Shown here one piece after another: positions 55,227 through 64,000 of a stretch of DNA of 64,000 nucleotides. The stretch is from Shewanella mesophila (GTDB taxonomy: Bacteria > Pseudomonadota > Gammaproteobacteria > Enterobacterales > Shewanellaceae), in contig NZ_CP080421.1 of the NCBI RefSeq assembly GCF_019457515.1, forward strand, positions 3,472,001-3,536,000, given 5' to 3'. Both the position numbers and the translations under genes were made by a program. How positions within the stretch are numbered: the first letter of the stretch is position 1; each line of letters starts with the position of its first letter. A model generated the notes under the pieces. The model saw nothing but the letters and a program-made list of their open reading frames with translations. It did no database searches and was not told the origin of the DNA.

Positions 55227-56525
55227 TTAGCTTTCGAGCCTTTCGGCCAAGATCTGACTCTGCTCGGCATCGGCATTGTAGTGCTCAACATCGAGTTCGT
55301 TTTCTGACTTTGCAATAATTGTAGTCGCTACTAAATCACCAGAAACATTCACCACTGTACGCGCCATATCTAAAACACGATCGATACCCGCAATAAGAGC
55401 AACACCTTCCAATGGTAATCCCACTGTCGTCAATACTAACGTCAGCATAACTAAACCCGCTCCAGGCACACCTGCGGTACCAATAGAGGCCAAGGTCGCC
55501 GTTAAGATGATGGTGATATAGTCAACCCAAGTGAGGTCGATACCAAATGCTTGCGCCACAAACAGCGCTGTCACGCCTTGATACAGCGCGGTACCATCCA
55601 TGTTAATGGTCGTCCCCAACGGTAACACGAAACTGGAGATTTTCTTATTAACCCCTAAAGACTCGCTAGCGCACTTCATACTCGCGGGTAAGGTTCCTGC
55701 CGAACTCGAAGTCGTATAAGCAACCGCAAGCGCACTGCGGATCCCTTTAAAGAATTGCAGCGGATTAAGCTTAGCTACCGTGCTCAGCAACAGGCTATAG
55801 AAGCCAATAATGTGTAGCGCACAACCGACATAAACGGCAATGATCACCTTAAGCAAAGGGGCCAGCATGTCGACACCATATTGCCCTGCGACCCAGGCCA
55901 TCAAACCAAACACACCGTAGGGTGCTAACTTCATCACCATATCGGTCAGCTTATACATGGCCTCTGCCAAGCTCTCAAACACTTTTATCGCGGGCTTACC
56001 ATGATCACCGATTAATACCAAAGAGATCCCCAGCGCCACGGCGAAAACGATCACTTGCAGTATCTGGCCATTAGCTAACGCTGCAATAGGATTAGTTGGC
56101 ACGATATTGATTAAGGTCTCCATCACAGAAGGGACCTCTTTTGCCACAGCAACGCCGAGATCAGAGGTCATATGTAACCCTGCACCAGGCTGCATAATAT
56201 AACCAATAGCAAGACCTAGCGTGATGGCAATCGAGGTCGTTCCTAAATAGAAAGCAAACGATTTGAAACCGATCCGCCCCATCTTTGCCGTATCCTGCAT
56301 AGAGGTCACGCCAACAATCAGAGAGCAAAACACCAGAGGAACGATTAACATCTTAATCGTATTAACAAAAAGCGTCCCGATAGGCTTGAGTACCACAGCT
56401 TGTTCGCCAAGCCCAATGCCCACTACGATCCCCAAGATCATACCAATAAGAATTTGCAGCCAAAGAGGCACAGACATCCAGCCAGACCAGACTCGGCCCA
56501 ACCAAGAGGAGGATTGTTGAGACAT
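55227..56525 (-). CDS. Dicarboxylate/amino acid:cation symporter (DAACS family)
   Basis: 432 aa inner-membrane Na+/H+ symporter of the GltP/DctA type for glutamate, aspartate or C4-dicarboxylates. The family signatures are the Ser-rich hairpin TTSSSAGTLPASM and the NMDGTALYQG motif in TM7, with further segments such as TIILTATLASIGTAGVPGAG. About eight membrane helices and two re-entrant loops are expected. Whether it takes glutamate or serine/threonine-type substrates cannot be told from the sequence alone. Monocistronic. Confidence 0.9.
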   Translation of the reverse strand: MSQQSSSWLGRVWSGWMSVPLWLQILIGMILGIVVGIGLGEQAVVLKPIGTLFVNTIKMLIVPLVFCSLIVGVTSMQDTAKMGRIGFKSFAFYLGTTSIAITLGLAIGYIMQPGAGLHMTSDLGVAVAKEVPSVMETLINIVPTNPIAALANGQILQVIVFAVALGISLVLIGDHGKPAIKVFESLAEAMYKLTDMVMKLAPYGVFGLMAWVAGQYGVDMLAPLLKVIIAVYVGCALHIIGFYSLLLSTVAKLNPLQFFKGIRSALAVAYTTSSSAGTLPASMKCASESLGVNKKISSFVLPLGTTINMDGTALYQGVTALFVAQAFGIDLTWVDYITIILTATLASIGTAGVPGAGLVMLTLVLTTVGLPLEGVALIAGIDRVLDMARTVVNVSGDLVATTIIAKSENELDVEHYNADAEQSQILAERLES

Positions 56526-56689
56526 GTTTTTAACCTTGAATTAGAGAGTGATTTCGCCCAGCGATAACTTAAGCTACTAGATACGCAGCCTGACTATCAT
56601 GCAGACACAGTAAGGAACTTAATTTTATCACAGCAAACGCTAATGGTGTGTGATGCATGTCATGGCCAATATCAATTAAGACTGACGCC

Positions 56690-57028
56690 TCAAGCCTCAA
56701 ACTGATAAGAGGGTTTTGGCTTATCAAACTCTAATGTATGTAACGCTGCAGGCGGCTGCTCTCTCTCAATTAAGTGACTCCAGTAAGCATCATCGAAGCC
56801 GTGAAAAAACTGCCCCTGCTTACCTTGTGACCGTAAGATAATTTGCCACCAGACGAGTCCCCAGACCCCAAAAGTGACTAAGGTTAATAGGAAGTGCCAA
56901 TGATGTTCGATCTTATCGAGCTGAAAACGATACGCTTCTATACAACTAATATTGCAGTGATTTTTTCTAGATGCAGCCTTATCTTTATTCCTGGTGCGTA
57001 GCGGTTTTTGTGGCTGTTCATGTTTCAT
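56690..57028 (-). CDS. Hypothetical protein with one membrane segment, 112 aa
   Basis: A basic, Lys-rich N-terminus (KPLRTRNKDKAASRKNH) precedes a Cys pair (CNISC) and one hydrophobic segment (about 45-65, WHFLLTLVTFGVWGLVWWQI). The C-terminal part is polar. No family recognised; it resembles short conserved proteins that carry a WxxxW-rich membrane helix. Its start has AGGTTATG, a weak ribosome binding site. Function unknown. Confidence 0.6.
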   Translation of the reverse strand: MKHEQPQKPLRTRNKDKAASRKNHCNISCIEAYRFQLDKIEHHWHFLLTLVTFGVWGLVWWQIILRSQGKQGQFFHGFDDAYWSHLIEREQPPAALHTLEFDKPKPSYQFEA

Positions 57029-57167
57029 AACCTCACCTATTCCAGCTAACCATAGTGCATAATAAAAAGTCTAGCAGAGTTAGACTTTAGTCGTAGCCTA
57101 TTGCTGAAATATTCTCTCTAACTCGCCGTAGAATACATGCTAAAGTAGCGATCTTATTAAGGAGAAA

Positions 57168-57614
57168 ATGATGCAAATAAGAAAAGGTCAACAAGCAGAT
57201 CTGAGCGCTTTAGTGCAATTTAATCAGGCGATGGCCAATGAAACCGAAGGATTACAACTCGATGAACAGATCCTATCTAAAGGGGTAAAAACCTTATTAG
57301 ATCATCCCGAAAAAGGATTTTATCTAGTTGCTGAACAAGCTGGGGAAATTCTAGGATCACTCATGGTCACCTATGAATGGAGTGATTGGCGCGCCAAAGA
57401 CTATTATTGGATCCAAAGCGTCTATATTCGTCCGCAGAATCGTCGCCAGGGGATCTATGGCAAGCTCTATCAAGCAGTAAAAAATATTGCCGAGAAAGAC
57501 GGTGGCGCAGCTAGCTTTAGACTCTACGTTGAGCAGGAAAACAGTAAGGCACAACAAACTTACCAAGCCCTGGGTATGGAACAGAGTTACTACTTGATGT
57601 ACGAAGAGAAATAA
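57168..57614 (+). CDS. GNAT-family acetyltransferase
   Basis: 148 aa. AAGGAG precedes the start; a second ATG follows immediately. The acetyl-CoA motif A is VYIRPQNRRQGIYGKLYQAV, preceded by the strand GSLMVTYEWSDW and followed by a motif B helix and YQALGMEQSYYLMYEE. This is the RimI/PA4866-like small form with a complete fold. Substrate unknown. A terminator follows shared with the convergent sdaA gene. Confidence 0.85.
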   Translation: MMQIRKGQQADLSALVQFNQAMANETEGLQLDEQILSKGVKTLLDHPEKGFYLVAEQAGEILGSLMVTYEWSDWRAKDYYWIQSVYIRPQNRRQGIYGKLYQAVKNIAEKDGGAASFRLYVEQENSKAQQTYQALGMEQSYYLMYEEK

Positions 57615-57631
57615 CCAGACGTACAAATAGC

Positions 57632-57662
57632 AACGCCCTAGTCACTCCTAGGGCGTTTTTTT
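57632..57662. terminator. Terminator between GNAT gene and sdaA
   Basis: AACGCCCTAG pairs with CTAGGGCGTT, followed by a T run on the plus strand. Confidence 0.88.
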
Positions 57663-57700
57663 AGTTGTTAGCGCTAATACAAATCGTTATAACCAAAAGG

Positions 57701-59068
57701 TTAAGCACAAATACTGGTAACTTTAATAGCCAATCCACCTTGACTGGTTTCACGGTACTTCACGTGCATATCTTTGCCCGTTTCATACATGGTCGCGATC
57801 ACCTTATCCAAGCTGACTCTAGGTTCGCTGTTACGACGCATCGCCATTCGAGTTGAGTTAATCGCTTTAACCGCTGCAATCGCATTGCGCTCGATACAGG
57901 GCACCTGAACTTGTCCAGCAACAGGATCGCAAGTCAAACCAAGGTTGTGCTCCATACCAATTTCGGCGGCGATACACACCTGAGATGGATTAGCGCCCAT
58001 CAATTCAGCAAGTCCGGCAGCCGCCATTGAACAAGCCACACCCACCTCTCCTTGGCAGCCAACTTCGGCTCCTGAAATTGAAGCGTTGCGCTTGTACAAG
58101 CCACCAACCGCTGCAGCAGCGAGAAAGAATCTTGTATATTCCTTCTGACCAACAGGTTGAATGAACTTATCATAATAGGCCAGTACAGCAGGAATAATGC
58201 CCGCGGCACCGTTAGTGGGCGAAGTCACCACTCGACCACCAGCCGCATTTTCTTCGCTTACGGCAAGGGCAAACATATTGATCCAGTCAACAACCACCAT
58301 AGGATCGGAAGAGAGACGTTCATTAGTGACTAACTGCCTAAACAGCGCTGGAGCACGACGCGGGACCCGAAGCGGACCAGCCAAAACGCCTTCGGTATGA
58401 CAGCCGCGCTCAATTCCCTCTTTCATGGTTTGCCAGATAGCATCGAAACCTTGAGAAATGCGCTCTTCGCTATGAAATAGCTTTTCATTGGCCAGCATAA
58501 TCGCACTGATACTCATACCTGTATCATCACATAATTTGAGCAGATCACTCGCATAGGCAAACGGATATGGCACCACAACCTCATTCGCAGCCGATAAGCC
58601 AAAGTGGGCCTCGTCAACAATAAAGCCACCGCCAATAGAGTAGTAGGTCTGGCTATAGACGCAGCTTTCACCAATCCAAGCACTTAGGGTCATGCCGTTT
58701 TCATGTAACGGCAAAGCGTGCTGATGAAAAACGACCGCTTCCTTTGGAAAATCAACCTTGTGCTTCTCACTACCTAAGGGTAAGGCTGAAGTGAGCTCAA
58801 CTTGACGGATAAACTCAGGTGTTAAATCGATATCAACGCTTTCAGGCGTATTCCCAGCTAACCCCATAATAATGGCGGTGTCGGTATGATGCCCCTTGCC
58901 AGTTAATGATAATGAACCATAAATATCGACGGTGACAGAAGTGATATCAGTAAGCTCCCCACGTTGACGTAAATCATCAACAAAACCTTTAGCGGCCTTC
59001 ATCGGCCCGACGGTATGTGAGCTGGAGGGACCCACACCTATCTTAAAAATATCAAATGCGCTAACCAT
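57701..59068 (-). CDS. sdaA: L-serine ammonia-lyase (iron-sulfur type)
   Basis: 455 aa single-chain L-serine dehydratase that deaminates serine to pyruvate and ammonia with a [4Fe-4S] cluster. The N-terminal beta domain signature is GPSSSHTVGPMKAAKGF. The catalytic domain has Cys ligands in EVGCQGEVGVACSMAAAG and in LTCDPVAGQVQVPC. The N-terminal and C-terminal domains are fused, as in gammaproteobacterial SdaA/B. It lies 79 bp downstream of the serine transporter gene, forming a serine uptake and degradation operon. Confidence 0.94.
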   Translation of the reverse strand: MVSAFDIFKIGVGPSSSHTVGPMKAAKGFVDDLRQRGELTDITSVTVDIYGSLSLTGKGHHTDTAIIMGLAGNTPESVDIDLTPEFIRQVELTSALPLGSEKHKVDFPKEAVVFHQHALPLHENGMTLSAWIGESCVYSQTYYSIGGGFIVDEAHFGLSAANEVVVPYPFAYASDLLKLCDDTGMSISAIMLANEKLFHSEERISQGFDAIWQTMKEGIERGCHTEGVLAGPLRVPRRAPALFRQLVTNERLSSDPMVVVDWINMFALAVSEENAAGGRVVTSPTNGAAGIIPAVLAYYDKFIQPVGQKEYTRFFLAAAAVGGLYKRNASISGAEVGCQGEVGVACSMAAAGLAELMGANPSQVCIAAEIGMEHNLGLTCDPVAGQVQVPCIERNAIAAVKAINSTRMAMRRNSEPRVSLDKVIATMYETGKDMHVKYRETSQGGLAIKVTSICA

Positions 59069-59147
59069 AATTTACCCCAAATAAAGCAGGAAGGGCCGCT
59101 TACTTAACCTGTAAATAAGCGACCCAAAACAAACATCAAGCGAGAGA

Positions 59148-60419
59148 TTAAGACAACATACCAAACACGATAGCTGTCATTGCCAATAGACCCGCAATGA
59201 TGACGAAAATATTGCTAATACGACCGCGATACGCCTTTAACGCCGGCACCTTATAAACCGCGTACATTGGCATTAGATAGAGAATAGCCGCAATGATTGG
59301 GCCACCTAACGCTTCGATCATGCCAAGAATGCTTGGATTGATGATGGCAACGCCCCAGATAGTGAGGAACATAAAACCAAGGATGAACTTCTCAATTTTA
59401 CTGTCGGCAACCTCTTTGTTAGCACTGCGTAGTTGCTTAGTAATAATCCCTTTCATCCCTTCTGTAGCCCCCATGTAATGACCAAAGAACGAAGAGACAA
59501 TCGCAATCACCGCGATGATCGGGCCAAAATAGCTCACAAAACCACTAGAGTGGACGTTGGCTAAGTAAGAGAGAATAGGCAGATTCTGTGCTTTCGCTTC
59601 GGCAAGTTGCGCAGGACTTAATGACAGCACACAAGAGAAAACGAACAGCATCACAAAACCAACCAACATCAAGGTAGTGTTACGTAAAATAACGTCGGCT
59701 TTCTTTGCCGCGTTCTGACCATGTTGCTTCTTAAGTGATACAGAGAACTGAGAGATTGCTGGGGAGTGATTAAATGCAAACACCAATACAGGAATGGTTA
59801 ACCAAACGGTACCGAGGAATTCTCCCGCGGCAGGCACTTGCATCAAGGCGTCGGTTTTCCAACTAGGGATAAGGTACAGCGACATGAAAGCCAAGATAGC
59901 AACCAGAGGGTAAACCAATAATTGTGTCACCTTAAGCATAAATTTCTCGCCAGCGACCATAACCGACATCATGCCCAGAATGAGCACTCCTGATAAAATG
60001 AAACGCGGTGGCGACGCCATGCCAAGCTGATTAACAATAAAGCTATCGACGGTATTGGTAATACCTACGCCATAGATCAACACGATTGGGTAGATAGCAA
60101 AGAAATAAAGCAAGGTGATCGCTTTACCTGCGCCGACACCAAAATACTCTTCAACTACATGGGTAATATCACTGCCCTGCTTTTGTGATGAACACACAAA
60201 GCGAGAAAGACCTCTATGGGCTAAATAGGTCATAGGGCCGATAATTGCAGCCATCATCACTAATGGCCAAAAGCCCCCCATTCCGGCATTGATAGGTAAA
60301 AATAGGATCCCTGCACCTACTGCAGTGCCAAACAGGCTTAACATCCAAGTGGTATCGGTGCGTGACCAACCCTGTTTGGTTGAAATCATTACTTCAGAAA
60401 CGGTTGCTTCATTTTGCAT
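59148..60419 (-). CDS. sdaC: Serine (HAAAP-family) transporter SdaC
   Basis: 423 aa from ATG 60419 (GAAAGG upstream; the frame is open a few codons further). Eleven or so membrane helices; the N-terminal segment [21 protein letters not shown] is the hallmark of SdaC/TdcC-type amino acid permeases. It imports serine (and possibly threonine) by H+ symport. It precedes sdaA by 79 bp, so imported serine can be turned directly into pyruvate. The 60420-60897 upstream spacer contains a dispersed repeat. Confidence 0.9.
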   Translation of the reverse strand: MQNEATVSEVMISTKQGWSRTDTTWMLSLFGTAVGAGILFLPINAGMGGFWPLVMMAAIIGPMTYLAHRGLSRFVCSSQKQGSDITHVVEEYFGVGAGKAITLLYFFAIYPIVLIYGVGITNTVDSFIVNQLGMASPPRFILSGVLILGMMSVMVAGEKFMLKVTQLLVYPLVAILAFMSLYLIPSWKTDALMQVPAAGEFLGTVWLTIPVLVFAFNHSPAISQFSVSLKKQHGQNAAKKADVILRNTTLMLVGFVMLFVFSCVLSLSPAQLAEAKAQNLPILSYLANVHSSGFVSYFGPIIAVIAIVSSFFGHYMGATEGMKGIITKQLRSANKEVADSKIEKFILGFMFLTIWGVAIINPSILGMIEALGGPIIAAILYLMPMYAVYKVPALKAYRGRISNIFVIIAGLLAMTAIVFGMLS

Positions 60420-60764
60420 AGATAAGACCTTTCGATGCTCTCGCATCTCAATGTTTCCAAGACTTCTAGTAGCAATAATCTAACTAGAAGGTCGACTAAA
60501 TTCGCGCTCAGAATATAGGAGAAATGACTCGAAAAATTGATCCAACACGTTATTTTGTAGTTAAATTTCAGAATGAGCTAATGTTGTGAGCAACCTCTAA
60601 ATAAGCCTGTAACTAATTTTCACATTAGCAATGAAGCCATAACCAGAGCGTACCGATCATTAACAGTTTCATCACTCAGCCCCCTTGCTACGCAGGAGAT
60701 CATCGAGTACACAACATAGAAAGCACGCCGATATTTTGCTCTAAAAGCAACAGGCGCAAGAAGC

Positions 60765-60890
60765 CAAACGGTGCCTTATGCATTGTTCTCAGCTTTTCAT
60801 GTAAAATGACGACACCACAAAGCTTCCGACTTGTATAAGTAATCAACAACTCTCTGTAAAACAACCAACAAAGGTCAACAGGCCCTAGAG
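60765..60890 (-). repeat. Second copy of the dispersed element at 50.7 kb (inverted)
   Basis: Reads on the minus strand GGGCCTGTTGACCTTT..GAGTTGTTG..TTATACAAGT..AAGCTGAGAACA, matching 50698-50800. Only one terminus (AACAGGCCC at 60876) is preserved; the other end is lost or diverged. It abuts the yjjX start codon. Confidence 0.6.
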
Positions 60891-60897
60891 ATAACCG

Positions 60898-61467
60898 ATG
60901 CCAACACTCAACAGCAAAAATACCATCCGCATTACCGTAGGATCTAAAAACCCAGTCAAAATTGGTGCAGCCAACAAGGCAATCTCATTACTATTTCCAA
61001 GTGCTCAAGTGATTTGCCAAGGCATGCACGCTCCTTCAGGCGTTGCCGACCAACCTATGACAGACTGCGAAACGAAAGCCGGCGCCATTAACCGCGCACG
61101 CTACTGCGAGCAGCAAGCACAATTAGATGCAGAGCTCAGGGCCGATCTTTATGTTGCAATGGAAGGTGGAGTCGACCGCTTTGACCACGGTGCGGCGACC
61201 TACGCTTATATGGCTGTGATCTATCAAGGAGAATTATCGATAGGACGAAGCGCCCAACTGCCGCTCCCCGAATCTGTCTATCAAGCACTCGAGGATGGTG
61301 AAGAACTCGGTCATGTGATGGACAGATTGTTTAATACTGTGAATATTAAACAAAAAGGCGGGGCGATAAGCTTATTTACCTATGGTAAGGCCAGCAGAGA
61401 AAGCGTCTATACTCAAGCAATAGTGCTTGCCATGGCACCGTTTTTAAACCCCAAGGTCTTTTGCTAG
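60898..61467 (+). CDS. yjjX: Inosine/xanthosine triphosphatase, YjjX family
   Basis: 189 aa. YjjX (NTPase/DUF84 family) hydrolyses non-canonical ITP/XTP to keep them out of nucleic acids. Signature segments: ITVGSKNPVKIGAANKAIS, PMTDCETKAGAINRA, DLYVAMEGGVDRF and IGRSAQLPLPE. Normal length. No clear ribosome binding site; the upstream 13 bp (GCCCTAGAGATAACCG) follow a dispersed repeat directly, so the repeat may have replaced the native leader. Monocistronic. Confidence 0.9.
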   Translation: MPTLNSKNTIRITVGSKNPVKIGAANKAISLLFPSAQVICQGMHAPSGVADQPMTDCETKAGAINRARYCEQQAQLDAELRADLYVAMEGGVDRFDHGAATYAYMAVIYQGELSIGRSAQLPLPESVYQALEDGEELGHVMDRLFNTVNIKQKGGAISLFTYGKASRESVYTQAIVLAMAPFLNPKVFC

Positions 61468-61620
61468 TCGAATAGATTTAAGCAGCTTAAGTTGAAGATC
61501 TTAAGCTGCGTCAGGTATTTGTAGTGGTTTTTTAGTTGCATTAGTAAAAACTTGCATTTCTAAATTAGGCCGTCTAAGTTAGATGTAAAGCGCAACTATA
61601 TTTACTGATACGGATCGCCA

Positions 61621-62589
61621 ATGTCATCGCCTTGCCAAGCCACCATAGATGAAAAGAGTCAATTGACTACGATAGAGCTGCCTCAAACCTGTTCCTCACT
61701 ACGCAGTTTATCGAGATTATTAGTGAGACAATTAGGCCTGCTCAATTCAGCTTGTGGCGATCTACCTTTATCGCCGGTTCAGGCCCATGCAATGATAGAG
61801 ATTGATTCACAAGAACTGTCGATCAAACAGATCTCTATGGCACTCAATATTGATAAGTCTAATGCCAGCCGAGCCGTAACCCAGTTGTGCGAAAAAGGCT
61901 ATGCCAAAAGCCGCAATAATCCCCGCGACAGCCGCAGCTCTCTATGTCAGCTCACAGCCCAAGGCAAACGGCAACTCAAATGCCTTAATGAGCAGCAAAA
62001 CCAGATGTTTACCCAGATACTGTCGCAATTGTCAGCCAGTCAAATCAACCAGCTGGAATCGTCATTAGCGCAATACACACGAGCGATTGACTATGCCAAC
62101 ATGCAGCAGGGGTACGAGATCCGCAGTATCACCCCAGAAGACAATCCGCATATTGCCAGAGTCATTCGCAATGTCTCTGCCGAGTATGGTCTAACGCCCG
62201 ATAAAGGCTATGGTGTTGCCGATCCCACATTGGATGCCCTGTATCAAGTGTACGATAGGCCCAATGCTCACTATTGGGTTATTGAGTCTAAAAGTCTCAT
62301 TTTAGGCGGAGCAGGCATTGCTCCACTTGATGGACACCCAAGTGTCTGCGAGTTACAAAAAATGTATTTTGACAACAAGATACGAGGCAAAGGGTTGGCT
62401 AGACGCCTAGCGCTTCAAAGCTTAGATTTCGCTCGTAACCAAGGTTATGACAGCTGCTATTTAGAAACCACGGCATGTTTAAAAGAAGCTGTGTTACTTT
62501 ATGAAAATCTGGGCTTTAAGCATCTAGATAAACCACTTGGGAATACCGGGCATGATGCCTGTGAAATCCCCATGATGATTAAACTTTAA
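61621..62589 (+). CDS. MarR-type regulator fused to GNAT acetyltransferase
   Basis: 322 aa fusion. Residues about 25-150 form a MarR winged helix ([57 protein letters not shown]). Residues about 160-322 form a GNAT domain with acetyl-CoA motif [19 protein letters not shown] and the end [19 protein letters not shown]. Such fusions are found in many bacteria; the DNA target and acetyl acceptor are unknown. It may regulate itself or the aldo-keto reductase gene 124 bp downstream. Confidence 0.88.
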   Translation: MSSPCQATIDEKSQLTTIELPQTCSSLRSLSRLLVRQLGLLNSACGDLPLSPVQAHAMIEIDSQELSIKQISMALNIDKSNASRAVTQLCEKGYAKSRNNPRDSRSSLCQLTAQGKRQLKCLNEQQNQMFTQILSQLSASQINQLESSLAQYTRAIDYANMQQGYEIRSITPEDNPHIARVIRNVSAEYGLTPDKGYGVADPTLDALYQVYDRPNAHYWVIESKSLILGGAGIAPLDGHPSVCELQKMYFDNKIRGKGLARRLALQSLDFARNQGYDSCYLETTACLKEAVLLYENLGFKHLDKPLGNTGHDACEIPMMIKL

Positions 62590-62712
62590 CCAAAAATTTA
62601 ACATAGAAATCATCGAGATAATCTATTAACAAATCGTGAAATAAATTATCTAGTGTTTCACAACAAAGCTTGCTAGCCTCAAAGGTAATCCTTGCTCATT
62701 CTGGAGATTTGA

Positions 62713-63753
62713 ATGGACTATAGACGACTACCACATTCGAGCCTAGACGTTAGTCAGCTTTGCCTCGGCACCATGACCTGGGGCGAACAAAATACCCAAA
62801 GCGAAGCATTCGCACAACTCGATTACGCCATAGGTAAAGGGATCAACTTTATCGATACCGCCGAGATGTATCCGGTACCACCAAAAGCAGAAACTCAAGG
62901 TGAAACGGAGCGTATTCTAGGTCACTACCTTAAGTCGCGAGGTAACCGAGATAATTTGGTCATCGCCACTAAAGTTGCTGGCCCAGGTGGAAAGAGCGAC
63001 GGTATCCGCGACAATATGGCGCTAGATTGGCGTAATATTCATCAAGCCGTCGATGATTCTCTCGAGCGATTACAGATAGAGACTATCGATCTGTATCAAC
63101 TTCATTGGCCCGATAGAAATACCAATTTCTTCGGTGAACTCTTCTACCAGCAACAAGATTCGGAAAAACTCACCCCGATAATAGAAACCCTGGAGGCATT
63201 AGCTTCGCTCATCGCCGCGGGAAAAATTCGTTATATCGGTGTTTCAAATGAGACTCCTTGGGGTGTGATGAAGTACCTGCGACTCGCTGAAAAACATGGG
63301 CTACCGCGGATCATTAGCGTGCAGAACCCCTACAATCTGCTTAATCGTAGCTTCGAAGTGGGCATGGCAGAGATTGCTCACCGTGAAGAGTTACCGCTAC
63401 TGGCCTACTCACCGTTAGCCTTTGGTGCGTTAAGCGGTAAATATATGGATGATCAATGGCCTGAAGGGGCGCGTTTGACATTGTTTAAGCGCTTCGCTCG
63501 CTATACTGGGTCAAGCATCGCACTCGAAGCAACCAAGGCTTATGTCGAACTGGCTCGTGAATTCAATCTTAGTCCGGCGCAGATGGCGTTGGCCTTCGTT
63601 AATACACGGCAATTTGTCGGCTCAAACATTATCGGGGCAACCAATCTTGAGCAGCTCAAAGAGAATATCGACAGTATCGAGGTGACGCTAAGTGCTCCTT
63701 TGCTTGCCAGACTCAATGAATTAGCAGAGCTATACCGTATTCCCTGCCCATAA
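62713..63753 (+). CDS. tas: Aldo-keto reductase, Tas family
   Basis: 346 aa NADP(H)-dependent aldo-keto reductase. The barrel's catalytic Tyr-Asp area is in FIDTAEMYPVPPK (Asp and Tyr), the catalytic Lys is in VIATKVAGPG, and the His in LYQLHWPDRN. The nucleotide-binding C-terminus reads GSNIIGATNLEQLKENI. The N-terminus and length match Tas of E. coli. GGAGA stands before the start. It is followed by a strong terminator. Confidence 0.92.
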   Translation: MDYRRLPHSSLDVSQLCLGTMTWGEQNTQSEAFAQLDYAIGKGINFIDTAEMYPVPPKAETQGETERILGHYLKSRGNRDNLVIATKVAGPGGKSDGIRDNMALDWRNIHQAVDDSLERLQIETIDLYQLHWPDRNTNFFGELFYQQQDSEKLTPIIETLEALASLIAAGKIRYIGVSNETPWGVMKYLRLAEKHGLPRIISVQNPYNLLNRSFEVGMAEIAHREELPLLAYSPLAFGALSGKYMDDQWPEGARLTLFKRFARYTGSSIALEATKAYVELAREFNLSPAQMALAFVNTRQFVGSNIIGATNLEQLKENIDSIEVTLSAPLLARLNELAELYRIPCP

Positions 63754-63784
63754 TCTAAGCGAACCTAGCTAAAAAGCCGCTTGC

Positions 63785-63822
63785 AATAGGCGCTAAGATC
63801 TCCCAAGATCTTAGCGCCTATT
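63785..63822 (+). terminator. Terminator of tas
   Basis: AATAGGCGCTAAGATCT pairs perfectly with AGATCTTAGCGCCTATT around four bases, followed by an AT-rich stretch. Confidence 0.8.
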
Positions 63823-63845
63823 ATTTATTATCCTTGGACCCATCG

Positions 63846-64000
63846 ATGGACGTGAACCTACTGCGTGAGCAGTTTCCTGCACTTGCCCAAACATTAGAGG
63901 GCTATCCTCTATGTTACCTTGATACTGCGGCCACTAGCCAAAAGCCAAAGCAAGTACTCGATGCCATAGCAAACTACTATCAATATGATAACGCCAATGT
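63846..64000 (+). CDS. Cysteine desulfurase (SufS/CsdA type), 5' end only
   Basis: ATG 63846 opens a frame that runs off the window edge (51 codons seen). The start MDVNLLREQFPALAQ and YLDTAATSQKP are typical of group II cysteine desulfurases, which use pyridoxal phosphate to move sulfur from cysteine to a carrier for Fe-S assembly. The QKPKQVLDAIANYYQYDNANV segment matches the family's next part. SufS or CsdA cannot be told apart from this piece. Confidence 0.82.
   Translation, partial: MDVNLLREQFPALAQTLEGYPLCYLDTAATSQKPKQVLDAIANYYQYDNAN

Overview
The window looks like a chromosomal segment of a marine gammaproteobacterium, most likely Shewanella or a close Alteromonadales relative. The reasons are the gene set (transketolase-epd-pgk-aldolase cluster divergent from metK, xerD-dsbC-recJ cluster, a Tat-exported c-type cytochrome, TatD-linked radical SAM protein), an IS200-like RAYT transposase of the kind common in Shewanella, and integron relics with dispersed intergenic repeats. 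The assignment rests on recognised gene families and order; no database search was run.

Layout. 0.3-9.3 kb: nucleoside salvage (rihA, ribokinase), a lipoprotein, arfA with a terminator inside its reading frame, a DMT transporter, a small Cys-rich protein, a zinc-finger-like hypothetical protein, a broken AI-2E-family permease gene, a K+ channel, an endonuclease/exonuclease/phosphatase-family protein and an outer-membrane protein. 9.8-12.6 kb: DnaJ-related protein, a DsbA-like oxidoreductase with a histidine-rich insertion, and a conserved hypothetical protein. 12.6-17.1 kb: a decayed accessory island with a GNAT remnant, a RAYT transposase pseudogene, a GC-rich glycine-rich lipoprotein gene and a truncated, catalytically mutated integron integrase. 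17.2-32.4 kb: core genes recJ, dsbC, xerD, brnQ, trmN6, srmB, an RND efflux pair, a radical SAM protein and a membrane sensor with a degenerate GGDEF domain.

32.4-36.4 kb is the most unusual region. Three attC-type recombination sites delimit integron gene cassettes encoding unknown small proteins, with no integrase next to them. The block is bracketed by two clusters of one long repeat family in opposite orientations (period about 345 bp on the left, 290 bp on the right). 36.5-41.7 kb carries a hypothetical membrane protein, a ToxR/CadC-like membrane regulator with a small partner, a Tat-exported diheme cytochrome with a lipoprotein, and a second ToxR-like regulator; a perfect CRP-type palindrome lies upstream of the cytochrome.

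42-50.3 kb: a DUF481 outer-membrane protein, central carbon metabolism (fba, pgk, epd, tkt) and metK with a MetJ-box-like array. 50.3-64 kb: dispersed repeats, acetyltransferases, two tandem paralogues with degenerate GGDEF-like domains, a META lipoprotein, a dicarboxylate/glutamate symporter, the serine uptake and deamination pair sdaC-sdaA, yjjX, a MarR-GNAT fusion, the aldo-keto reductase tas, and the 5' end of a cysteine desulfurase gene cut by the window edge. No rRNA, tRNA or CRISPR array was seen.
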